Below are positions 1 through 9,800 of a DNA stretch of 64,000 nucleotides, in pieces; within the stretch, counting starts at the first letter, position 1; every line of letters starts with the position of its first letter. A program made the translations under genes and the position numbers. This DNA comes from Gambelia wislizenii (taxonomy: Eukaryota; Chordata; Lepidosauria; Squamata; Crotaphytidae). The notes under the pieces are model-generated. The model saw nothing but the letters and a program-made list of their open reading frames with translations. It made no database searches and had not been told where the DNA came from. The stretch spans positions 59,009,001-59,073,000 of the forward strand of contig JAUMIR010000003.1 of assembly GCA_030847615.1 (NCBI GenBank), given 5' to 3'.

Positions 1-245
1 TGCTGCAGGCTATCCTAGCTTGTGTGTTCTTCCTCATAAATAGCTTTTAATATCATGGGCCATGTTCTGATGTTGCTTGGCCGCATGTGTCCTGGTTTTC
101 ATCTGTTCAATGTTACATGCTATGAATTAAAGGTGGGAGATCCTTAAAGCCCAGTGAAGACTGTTTTTGCTCAGTTGTCACTGAATGCTGGGTGTTTGGT
201 GATGTGTACTAATGGAAAACCAGGTGGAAAGAGGAGTGGAATTAA
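1..245. other. No recognised feature
   Basis: Unique-looking AT-rich sequence. I see no repeat, exon or RNA gene. Confidence 0.5.
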
Positions 246-535
246 GGACTTTATTAGACGAGGCCAATATCACTTTAAAAAAAAACCCACCTCATTTAGG
301 ACGCAACGATAGAAGAAAGGCAAAATTATCAGACATTCTAATCGCTTACCTGTTCCTGCTGTGGATGAGGCGTCGCTTTTTTTATTGATGGACTAAGCCA
401 TCAATAAAAAGTGATGCCTCATTCATGTCAGCGCAACGCAGCAGGAATGGGTAAGCGACAATGTCCGCTAATTTCAGCCACTTATGCTATTGTCTCATCC
501 TAATGACACGGTTTTTACCGCATCTGATAAAGTCC
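246..535 (+). mobile_element. Nonautonomous DNA transposon, short form (family A, copy 1)
   Basis: The ends are inverted repeats: GGACTTTATTAGACG on the left and the complement of CGCATCTGATAAAGTCC on the right. The centre (about 370-416) is a hairpin in which TTTATTGATGG pairs with CCATCAATAAA. There is no coding capacity. The same ends and central hairpin recur at 7.1, 13.4, 22.3, 41.0 and 45.0 kb. Two sister copies have clear 3-bp target duplications, which suggests a PIF/Harbinger-like transposase; this copy does not show a clean one (TAA left, ATA right). Superfamily assignment is inference. Confidence 0.7.
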
Positions 536-559
536 ATAATATGTTGGAAAGACCATGGT

Positions 560-579
560 TGGCTGGCTGGCTGGCTGGC
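560..579. repeat. (GGCT)n microsatellite
   Basis: About five tandem GGCT units directly follow the family A transposon. Confidence 0.9.
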
Positions 580-620
580 ACATGATTAGGGACGTTCCTT
601 ATTACACATTTCATTGTAGC

Positions 621-832
621 AGCCCTTTCACATGACACAATTGTAGCACAATGATTCCACTTTAACTGCTATGGCCATATCCCATGGGATTTGCAGCTTA
701 AGGAGGGCTTTTATAATTCTCTGCTAGAGAGCTCTGGCTCCTCATAAAAGTATAACTCCAGGATTTCATAGGATACAGCCATGGCAGTTCAAGTGAAATC
801 ATACTGCTATAACTGTGTTGTGTAATAGGGCC
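621..832 (+). mobile_element. Palindromic nonautonomous DNA element (family B, copy 1)
   Basis: The outer arms are inverted. The left arm contains CACTTTAACTGCTATGG, and the right arm carries the near complement around CCATGGCAGTTCAAGTG. Inner segments around CCATGGGATTTGCAG and CTCCAGGATTTCATAGG are also complementary. Related copies lie at 6.8, 24.6, 30.4, 32.2, 47.6 and 51.4 kb. It is noncoding. It resembles the hAT-like palindromic elements common in squamate genomes (assignment from memory of the pattern). Confidence 0.7.
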
Positions 833-1387
833 TCAGGTCTCCCCCCACCAAAAAAATCCCCAAACCTTTTCACTTTTTAAGGATAATTCCTGTCTGTTGT
901 ATGAAAGCCTGACCTTGAAGGCTATTTGGAAGCAGTAACTTTCCAAAACAATGTGGTGCGGATGTTGGCTGCTGATTAGCTGCTGAGGTCACGCCAGCTG
1001 CAGGAAGAGGTTCTATGAATGTAGAGATCAATATATGGGGATGAGGAAGATCTTGATAGGCTCTGATTGATTCCTTCCTTCTGTGGAGGATCTTTCTATG
1101 TAGGAACATGCAAGAGGCCATAAGATTTCTTATTCATCTGTATATCTTTCCCATCCGATTACATCCTTTTTCTATGGCGGAATGATCCCAACACAGTACT
1201 TCAAAGTAATGCTGTAAAATCAACTTCATTTCCCCACTAATTTTATTTCATGTCATTGTTATATCTATTGTAGCATTTTCTCCTTCTCTTCCCAGCATTC
1301 TTAGATTTGGTTTGACACATGATGAGTGATACGGCTTTGCAGTGAGAGTTTAAGAATGGTCCTCTGGGATCCTAACATTTCTTTGCT
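833..1387. other. No recognised feature
   Basis: Unique-looking sequence. Short open frames here have no recognisable domain. Confidence 0.4.
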
Positions 1388-1622
1388 GAGAGGCAGTGGA
1401 ATGAAGTGGATAGAATGCTAGCAGTGAATGACAAAGACCTGCCTCAAACCCTTGTTCAGTTATGGAGTTCCCCACGTGGCAATGGGCAAATCATTTTCAC
1501 CTTGCCTAACCTATTTTATAAACTTGTTGGGCAGATAAAATGAACTAAGCCACCCTGAGGTATTTGGAAGAATGATGGAAAGCAAGTGTGACAAATGTGG
1601 AATAATAAATAAATTGTATACT
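1388..1622 (+). mobile_element. tRNA-derived SINE, diverged
   Basis: The segment has the order typical of squamate tRNA SINEs. A degraded tRNA-like head is followed by a body containing TGGCAATGGGCAAATCA and TGCCTAACCTATTTTA, then a CAGATAAAATGAACTAAGCC module and an AATAAATAAAT tail. Elements with the same body occur at 12.6 and 45.3 kb. It is old, with no obvious target duplication. Confidence 0.55.
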
Positions 1623-3055
1623 CATGATATTTTATTATAAGCCAGAGATCTTATGATACAGGATGGGCTGTAAATATTTGGAGGGAGGGAGACTAGGACA
1701 TTTTACAGCATGCAAATGAAGGCCAAGTAGGAGGTAGGGAAAGTCTGTGATGAATGGTATGCTAGCAAGCATTTAGTTCTGATATAACACCATCAGAAAT
1801 GTCCTTGTTAACAGCTGGAAGCACCTGGAACATCCTCTTGCTTTCCACACATTATTAAAGGGCTTGTCTGTGTCTCCTCTCTTTCTTTGCATTTTAATTG
1901 GCACAGCTGGGAGTAATCCCCCCCTTTAATTTCCCAAAACATGCTTAACAGAGATGATTTCAGACCTCCATAAATGCAATGGAAGTGTAGCTTTAAACAC
2001 AATCAGAAAATGAAAACTAAATCTGTTTTAAAAGCTCCTGTAAAGGCCAGAGATCAGCATGGTGCTTCTTCAATCAGTGAAAATAAATCAATAAAAGGAA
2101 CAGCATGCACTCTGTATGAAATTATGTATCGGATGCCTCTATTGTCAGAAAGAGGTTTTCTGGAGTAGGTGGCTGGCTTCTGAATGGCTTAAAGAAATGG
2201 CTCTTTTGTTCAGTGAAACTAGCAGTCATCTATGACACTATTATGTCTAGAATGTTTCTTCCCCCTTTGACAGAGCCATTCATATCCCTTGATGAAAGTG
2301 GGTGGGATTTTTTAATTTTAAGAATTTTCTAGGGAGTCTTTAAAAATGAAGCAGATGGGTGTTTCATTTCCTTAATCAGAGGAAATAGAGGAAGAAGGGG
2401 GAAGGGAAAGAGGAGGAGGAGGGATCTTGCCACTGTTTCAAGCGGAAGCTTCAATGGTCTTAATACCTCACATACATTCCTGGTACCACATGTGTGTTCT
2501 TGATCACATAGCCTGATGGGGCACCATTGTGGTGAGATGTCAGTAGGACCCCAGCAGATTTCAGCAGAAGATTCCTAGGATTGTGTCTGGCTATAAGACA
2601 CAGCACGACACTTCTCTGATCCCCTCAGCTTTCCACAAGCCACAGAATAGCTATGGGGTGGGGAGCCTCTTGTAATGCAACTGTGAATCCTAGGGGTGGT
2701 GATGGGGGAGCCATAGAAGAGTTCTACATGTGGGATTCTCATGCTACACATGTAGGATCATAGCCATAGACAACATAGCAACAGCCCCTGACTCACCTGG
2801 AATAAAAAGCTCTGCTGGACAGAACTTTTCACATATGATAGCATTCGGACTCCTCTTATATTCTTAAGTTTGATATACATGTTGACTGAATGCACACAGG
2901 GGAGTGTGCGATTATGCCCACTTTCTCTTCCCCTGGCTTCTGCACATCCATTGGCTGGCTTCACCCTAACCACCAAACATTCAGCAGAAGGTGTGATTAG
3001 GGGTGTCATTCTTCACTAATTTTCTTTTCAAAGGAAGCAATGGATAATTTTAGCA
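1623..3055. other. Unique AT-rich sequence, purine tract
   Basis: No exon, RNA or element recognised. A purine-rich stretch (GGAAGAAGGGGGAAGGGAAA, about 2388-2425) is low complexity. Confidence 0.4.
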
Positions 3056-3480
3056 ATCCACTCCCCCCCCCATCCCCTGCTGCAAAAAAGTCTTTAAAAA
3101 ACCATGCAGTTTTTGAAACCTATTTGCAATTCAGGACTTATTTCATGCAAAATTGTGCATCTGGTTGTTTTGCACAGAAAGCAGCATTTTCTAAGGAAAC
3201 AGCATTTTCTGTACACAAAATATTTCTACGCATGTTGTTTTCTGTGGTGTTTCCTGAACTAAAATGTTGTTTTCTATGCAGATCAACTATGTGCAACTCT
3301 TGTACAGAATAAATTCCCAATTACAACATTTTCTGCACAGGAAATAGTTTTCCTGAGCAGAAAACATTTCTGTGTAGATATACTGTTTTCTGTGCAAATA
3401 ATAATAATAATAATTCTATTTTCTGTGCAAAACAGCCATGTGTAAATTTTGCACACAATATATCCCCAACTACAAAGATG
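3056..3480. repeat. Degenerate interspersed repeat built on TTTTCTGTGCA
   Basis: The motif TTTTCTGTGCA and its complement TGCACAGAAAA recur more than ten times with varying spacing, mixed with AAACAGCATTTTCTG and TTTTGCACA. An (AAT)n run lies inside near 3399. It is a low-order, partly inverted array with no coding content. Confidence 0.6.
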
Positions 3481-3780
3481 ATAACTGGTCTAGAATTCTT
3501 CTCATCAGGATTTCTTGACACTAAAAAAACATGCTCCGCCACAATTATTCTTTCCATCCTACATCTGAGAACAGCTTTTATACATTAGTGGCATTGGATG
3601 TCCACTGGAGCTGGTGCAACAGATGGCAGGATCACCAGAGACAAACCAAGGGATCTCCAGAAACAGACCCAACCACATTTATTTTCCTATCTAACCTCCT
3701 TCCTTGAGGGGGTGAGAAGGGAAATGTATCATAGTTACACCTGTGTGAAACTTTATGATCTTTTCAGACTGTCATTTTGA
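3481..3780. other. No recognised feature
   Basis: Nothing recognised in this 300-bp stretch between the repeat array and the L2 tail. Confidence 0.4.
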
Positions 3781-4350
3781 TCATGTTACCCCACTTTTGA
3801 TATCTCTGTTGGTTTCCTATTCCTTCTAGGATTCAGTATAAGCTTCTTGTTTTAACATTCAAAGCCCTACACAACCTAGCTGCCCCCTATGTTTCAGCCC
3901 TTATTTCTTTTTACCAGCTTGCTTGAGATCTGTATTCTAGGAATTCTAGGTTTCTCATCCAACCAAGGGTTTCCTCTTCCTTGCCTTGGCTTTGTCCTTT
4001 CTCATTTGCTGCCTCATACTCCTTCCCTTGTCGTCTTTAAATCTCAATTGAAAACTTTTTTGTTTTCCAAAGCTTTTGGAATTTTAGTTTGATATCATTT
4101 TATAATCTTTATTTTGATTGCACATACTGGTCAGTTTGCTTTATAATATATTGTATTTTTTGCATTTTATCTGGATAATTTGTTCTATAACTGTATTGTA
4201 TAGTTTTATATTTTATTATTCCTTCCCTCTGTATGTGTATACACATATATTTTCGACTGCACACTTTTTGCAGGACTCACTGTTTTTGGTTGTTTTATTG
4301 TAAAGTGCTATGAACATTGATGGCGCTATATAAATAAACAATAAGAATAA
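3781..4350 (+). mobile_element. L2-type LINE, 3' end only
   Basis: The left part encodes decayed remains of the L2 reverse transcriptase C-terminus, including a piece readable as LTFKALHN. An AT-rich 3' UTR follows, ending in GGCGCTATATAAATAAA, the usual L2-clade 3' end. It is severely 5'-truncated and full of frame breaks. The trailing ACAATAAGAATAATATG is the terminal simple repeat. Confidence 0.75.
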
Positions 4351-4754
4351 TATGATACATCTCCCAATGAAGGATCTCATCTTGTGTCTCTAAGAATTAA
4401 GCAGAGTGTCTTTTCATTGCATCCTGATGGAGGGGTATCTGTCACATGACAATTGCATGATAACTTCCATGCATCTGTTCTGGTGAAAAATCTGGGACTT
4501 AAACCTGTCACCTTGCCACCTATAGCCATCTAGCTTCAAGGTAGTTGTGAAACTGGGACTCATCAAACATAGGGCCCTGTACCATATTTGCATTGCTTAA
4601 TTAATGTGATTAGCAAAGGTAGTGGCTCTTAACAAAAAGCAATTTCTGGGTATTTTGGAGTTTGGGTGAACCACAGAAATCCCTTAACACACATGTGAAA
4701 GTAAAGAGGTTGCTTCGTTGTTTCTTTGCTGATTGATTGTAGATAGATATTATA
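4351..4754. other. No recognised feature
   Basis: Unique-looking sequence between two LINE fragments. Confidence 0.4.
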
Positions 4755-5180
4755 TCATAGAATCATAGAGTTGGAAGAGACCACAAGGGTCATCTAGTCC
4801 AACCCCCAGCCATGCAGGAATAAACAACCAAAGCATTCCCAACAGAGGGCCATCCAGACTTTGTTTAAAAAACTCCAAAGACTCCACCACACTCCAAAGC
4901 AGTGTCTTCCACTGCCAAACAGCTCTTATTGTCAGGAAGCTCTTCCTAATGTTTAGATAGAATCTCTTTTCCTGTACTTTGAGTACATTTTTCTGTGTCC
5001 TAGTCTCTGGAGCAGTAGAAAGCAAGCTTGCTCCATCCTCAAACATGGCTATCATATCACCTCTTAACCTTCTCTTCTCCAGGCTAAACATACCCAGCTC
5101 CCTAAGCCATTCCTCATAAGGTATGGCTTATAGACCTCCCACCATTTTGTTCACGCTCCTCTGGGTGCATTTCAGCTTGT
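4755..5180 (-). mobile_element. CR1 LINE, 5'-truncated 3' end
   Basis: Reading the minus strand gives the C-terminus of CR1 ORF2 with MFSLEKRRLRGDMIA and later AVWQWKTLLWSVVESLEFFK, followed by the CR1 3' UTR. The + strand start, ATCATAGAATCATAGAGTTG, is the complement of the terminal CR1 octamer repeats (TTCTATGA). It is more diverged than the copies at 17.7 and 32.7 kb, so probably older. Confidence 0.9.
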
Positions 5181-6235
5181 CATATTTAATCTAATAACCA
5201 ACTACCCTTCTCCCACCATGCTTTGTCGGGTAGCCATCTAAAGGGTAATAATACCAATTATATTGATTCTACCCAAGCCATTGCTACCTTGTTTATAATG
5301 CTTACCTAGAATGGGGGAAAGTCATTGCTTACTTAAAGTTCACAGTAGAGTCAGTTAAATAAAACTTGTACTTCTGGCAAAGGTTTTGGACATTTCAAAG
5401 GGCTTGATAAACAGCACCAATAGCCTTGCCTCCCACACATTAAAGTTTCATCAGCGACATTATGTGAAAAGAAGAAAAAGCTGGCAAGACAGCAAAGCAA
5501 AGGGTAAGGTGTTCCTTGGATGGGTCAAGGTGCTCTAAGTTTCTCTTTCTGTACTGAAGGAACAGTAGGTTTTTTTTTTTCCTGGCAGAAGATCATTTCT
5601 AATCTCTGTCTATTTCGAAGAGCCACATCTGTTCACAGTTATGGGTCAGTGCCCATACAGGAAGTGTAACGTTCTGCACACAGAAAATAGACTCTGGATT
5701 GAGGAGATACAGAAAAGCTTTTAAAATAAAATCTTCCTTAAGTGGACTGGATGATAAAATGAATCCAGCTCAGATCCATAAAATAGTTAAAGACTTCCAA
5801 TTTGATAAACATCTAGAAAACATTACAGGCAATGGAAGCAAGAGACTCATCCAGTTTCTGGTTTCTCTTGTGTTCTGCTATTTAAGTATGAGTTGGCTAT
5901 GATCCTAACTACAGAGAGTGAATCATAGAATCTTAGGAATTGATTTAGTTACCCCCTGAGAATGGAGGAGCTCAGCTACATTCCCATCCATCTCTTTGTA
6001 CCTCTGAAGACCCTGGCTTCAGATTTCCCTGATATGCATATATTTTGCCCAGCTCTTCTTACTCACAGCTGCTCTCTTCAGTTCTAAGATCCAGAACCAC
6101 AAGGGCTCTAGTCTATAAGTTCACCCCTTCCACTGCAGAGATCAGAGATGGGCTGTGGTCTCCTCCTGAGACATATGATAGAATATTAACATCTTGTGGA
6201 ACAGTAGATGTCTGCTGAGAACTACAGCTAACTTA
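5181..6235. other. Unique sequence
   Basis: No element or exon recognised. A 67-codon open frame at 5699-5902 has no domain and no splice or start context. Confidence 0.4.
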
Positions 6236-6640
6236 GGGATGGAGAGCCTCCTGCCCATGATCTGGATGTGGCCCAAAGGACAGTACAGATGGGGGAAGAT
6301 GGTGGAGGGCATAACCTAGGGTGTGTGGAGGGGATAACCTGGGGTCAAATAGTAGCTTTCTCAAAGCGTGAAACATGTTGTTCAGAGAATATAGCCTCAT
6401 AGGAATACAACAGTCTTATACTGACTTAGGCTATTAGCTATGTATGCTGTGTATGTGGGAAATATGTGGATCTCCAGATGTTAACAGACTACTCCTACTA
6501 TCACTTACAGTTTACTAGAATTGCAGGAGCTGATGGGCACCAATGACTTCTGGAGGGCCACAGATTTCCCCAAACCTTATCTGCACTGACTGGTAGCACC
6601 TCTCCAGGGATTTGGAGAGTGTGGAGATGTAAGAAGTGGA
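6236..6640. mobile_element. Nested old repeats (palindromic element inside another repeat)
   Basis: Pieces of the common squamate palindrome with GGGATGGAGAGCCTCCTG at the left and TTCTGGAGGGCCACAG at the right are visible. They are interleaved with ACAGTCTTATACTGACTTAG (about 6410) and TCTGCACTGACTGGTAGC (about 6580), which look like two halves of one interrupted repeat. Boundaries are approximate. Confidence 0.4.
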
Positions 6641-6796
6641 ATTCTTTTCAGAGACTGGGCATTTGTTTGCCATAAATATGCTTCTTTGATACTGACCTAC
6701 AGTCTTTCCCCCTTCTTTTATCTGTTTGACCCTATCCACACTATGGTGAACACATGGGAGGACTGGAATCATATATACAGCCCTATTTCTGCCATT

Positions 6797-7041
6797 GGTG
6801 TATCCACATTGCACTATTATAGCACTTTAAATGCCATGGTTCTATCCTATGGACACCAGGACTTTGTAGTTTGGGGAGAAGCTTGGAATCTGCCAGAGAG
6901 CTCTAGTGCTGCAGTCCATGAGGATTGCATGGACAATTCAAAGTTCGTCATCAAACTACAAACCCAAAGATTCTGTAGGATGGAGCCATGGTACTTACAA
7001 GTGGAATCAAACTGCTATAAATGTGCAGTGTGGATACATCC
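6797..7041 (+). mobile_element. Palindromic nonautonomous DNA element (family B, copy 2)
   Basis: Ends are inverted repeats: GGTGTATCCACATTGCAC on the left and GTGCAGTGTGGATACATCC on the right. Inner arms are also complementary (ATGCCATGGTTCTATCC against GGATGGAGCCATGGTAC). An open frame spans it by chance. This is one of the better preserved family B copies. Confidence 0.75.
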
Positions 7042-7138
7042 TTAGACATGCTCACTTCCACTACTACATGCAAATAGAATCATGGATACTTTGGGAATCC
7101 TATATATATGAAGCAACGAGCTACAAGTTATGCATAGG

Positions 7139-7674
7139 GGACTTTATTAGATGCAGCAAATATGGTGTCATAACAATGCCTAATGATTGTAAAAGGGTGC
7201 ACATACCATATGACATTGTCCTTTCGTGATTATGTACTGTTAAAAAGCCATTCTATTTTATTGACGGCCCAAGCCGTCAATAGATCTGATGCGGTGCTTT
7301 GTTACCGGCATTTGAATCCTCGCACCATTGTGCTCATGTGAATGCGACATCAATGGGCAAACACTTCTGGTTGAGATCATGACAGCCAGGTAGGGGATGC
7401 TCTTTTTATGACTCCCCCATGTACCTGGGACTTTTAAGTGTGTTTCTATGCTTGTTTATACATTTTATGTTGGGGGGGGGTCTTTAACTTTTAAATTTGC
7501 CACGCTCTGGTCTTCTCATGAGAATCAGCAAGGTTTGGAACCCAGAAGTAAATGGAGCTCCATTTATGCACCTTACTGCTGGGGTCCTTACTGATGTGAC
7601 TCAAGCTAAGGTCTGGGGGAGGGGTCTTTTGCCGGCATAAGAATGTTTATGGTGGGGGTGGTTTGATAAAGTCC
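7139..7674 (+). mobile_element. Nonautonomous DNA transposon, long form (family A, copy 2)
   Basis: The left end GGACTTTATTAGATGC and right end GTTTGATAAAGTCC are inverted repeats, flanked by TA on both sides. Inside is TTGACGGCCCAAGCCGTCAA, the family A central hairpin. The later body (CCACGCTCTGG, CTCATGAGAATCAGC, AAATGGAGCTCCATTTA) matches the bodies at 13.4-17.0 kb and, inverted, at 22.3 kb. It is noncoding. It is the best uninterrupted plus-strand reference copy here. Confidence 0.75.
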
Positions 7675-7747
7675 TATGTTATCTTTGTGGGTTTAACAAA
7701 GATGGAAGGATATCACTTAAATAAAATTGGTAACATCATTCCTTTTT

Positions 7748-7826
7748 CATGTAATGAGTAGTGATTGTGTAATGAGTAGTGATTGTGTAATGAGTGATTG
7801 TGTAATGTAATGAGTAGTGATAATGA
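7748..7826. repeat. Short minisatellite, about 18-bp unit
   Basis: About four imperfect tandem copies of TGTAATGAGTAGTGATTG, with one unit shortened (TGTAATGAGTGATTG). Confidence 0.85.
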
Positions 7827-8296
7827 AAACAAGAAACTGGTTACTTGTTTTCATTATTATGGAGTGGGAGTAAAAGTGTTTTCTTGAGGCATTTTCAGAT
7901 GATTTCCAACCAAATTTTAGGCCATTTGGGCTTCCTGTTTAGATTGACTTTTTAAAAAATAAAGATATTAAACAGTAATGAGAAAATAATGGAATGGGTA
8001 ATGAAACTCATTACCTAAAATTGATATAGTAGTAATGACAACACATTACTTTTTGTATGCTTGGTAATAAATCATTATTTCCTTTAATCATGTGGAACTC
8101 CTTAATGGGAGTAACCCATGAAGCGGTAAAGTTACACAGAATTCAAAATTTCAAACAGTTTCTGAAGTTGGACAATTTTAAATTCTGAATGTCTAATTCA
8201 TATTCTATCTCTCTAATTTAAGTTAGAAAACAACCTCCAACAACAACACAGTTATATGAGTCAATGCTGTTGCTATAATCATATATAAATACATTT
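7827..8296. other. Unique AT-rich sequence
   Basis: Nothing recognised apart from scattered ATTACT/AGTAATG words resembling the adjacent minisatellite. Confidence 0.4.
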
Positions 8297-8432
8297 GAGA
8301 TTAAGGGCTAATTCCAGCTGTTAGTACCCAGCAGAGTAGGCCCATTGAATGAACTGGATTTTTCAAGACTTATGTCCTGTTGATTCAATGTGTTTGCTCT
8401 AATTAGGAGTAACAATTGGATTTAACCTAACA
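8297..8432 (+). mobile_element. Small palindromic DNA element (family E, copy 1)
   Basis: The left arm ATTAAGGGCTAATTCCAGCTG and the right arm ending CAATTGGATTTAACCTAA are near complements. The middle carries CCATTGAATGAACTGG. A sister copy at 51.6 kb is inserted in another element. Confidence 0.5.
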
Positions 8433-8657
8433 AATTTTAATCATTTATTGCACAATTTAGCCTGGTGTTCTGAGTATGCTAATTTGTCATTTTCAATACT
8501 TAAGATTTCTTTTTTTTTTCCAAAGGAATAAATGAAAGAGAAGCTGATATAATTTTTGTAAGTTTCCTTGAGTGTTTATATTCTCTAAATTCAAATACGG
8601 AGCACTTTTTTAAAACCAATATTTCCCTTCCATAACTTGGGGTACAAACCAGGGAAA

Positions 8658-8660
<3 letters not shown>

Positions 8661-8696
<36 letters not shown>
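8661..8696. repeat. (AT)n microsatellite
   Basis: Eighteen uninterrupted AT units. Confidence 0.97.
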
Positions 8697-8700
<4 letters not shown>

Positions 8701-8783
8701 CAATTGCACCCTTGAAATGATCACAGACATTGTCCAAACCAAACACACATGTTCAGTCTTTATTTGACCTTTTAACAGTCCTT

Positions 8784-8871
8784 AGAAAAGTTACTTTTTG
8801 GACTATAGCTCCCAAAAGCCAGGCTAGCTCAGGGGTTCTGGGAACTGTAGTCCAAAAAAGTAGCTTTCCCA
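8784..8871. mobile_element. Near-perfect palindromic element (about 88 bp)
   Basis: The left arm AAAAGTTACTTTTTGGACTA and the right arm TAGTCCAAAAAAGTAGCTTT are complementary with few mismatches. The arms continue through TAGCTCCCA and TGGGAACTG to a short loop. Noncoding MITE-like repeat. Confidence 0.65.
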
Positions 8872-9718
8872 AGCTTTGCCCATCAGGAGAAAAAAAGAAG
8901 GAAGAAAATGTGCTTGTGTGCGTGTTTATAAATGTTAGATGAATACCACTGGAAGCCATCCCAGCTGCATTTAGCACCAGTACTTTTTCCCCTCATGACA
9001 CTAAGCATAAGAACATCCAAAATGATGCAACTTGGATAAACAATGATGTTTGCCAAAAATGTCATTTTTTAAAAGCAGAAATTGGCTTTGTTGAATTAAG
9101 TAAGAATTCAAAATCAGGCACCATTCCAATCAATGGAGATTCTTCTTTCAGCAGAGTTCACAGGCAAATCACTTTTAACAGTGCTTTCTCGAGAGCTTAT
9201 GTTGATTTAAGTAAAGTAATGAATAGAGCTTCTTGTCTGAAGCTTTGTTACCAAGCAGAGGGTCTGGTTGCATTATTTTGCATTTCCATGTGACTTGAAA
9301 TATTATTAGAGGGCAAGTAAGATCACTGTGATGGAATCTTCATCACAGAATGATAAAAGAATTTTAATTCTCATGGTTGCATCAGTCTTTTTGGTTACAA
9401 CATATTAGCCTTACACCCTGTAAATTTATCTGTTACACTGAAGTGTGTGGGCAAACACAGCCAAGTACTAATTGCTGGCCTGGCTATTTACCACAACTTT
9501 CTTATGACAAACACCTCATTAACTTTCATTGGGCAATTTCTCATATGTGCAGACCCAAAGTAATGGGTTTGCACTGTCTGGAACCAAAACGGCAACTGAA
9601 GAGACAGGAATAGATCTGTTCACTTCATTAAACTTTCCTCTATGTTGATTTCATATTACTTAAAAAGGATCTCAAATGATACTAGGAAACAAAGATGTAA
9701 AACACTCTTTCACCCAAA
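8872..9718. other. Unique sequence
   Basis: No recognised exon, RNA gene or repeat. Confidence 0.4.
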
Positions 9719-9800
9719 CTGCATTCACTTGGAAGTAAATCCCATTGGTTTTAGGGGAATTTACTTCTAAGGAAGCCTGATTAGTACTACATCCCTAATT
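9719..9800 (+). mobile_element. Fragment of a short palindromic repeat
   Basis: CACTTGGAAGTAAATCCCAT and AATTTACTTCTAAGGAAGC form the two arms of a palindrome around CCATTGGTTTTAGG. This matches a very common squamate short repeat in type. It is short and diverged. Confidence 0.45.

Noticed and set aside
6686..7229. Two overlapping open frames of 107-119 codons
   Set aside because: They cover a palindromic family B element; translation shows no domain.
7748..7826. CRISPR-like array
   Set aside because: Units abut with no spacers; a simple minisatellite in a vertebrate genome.
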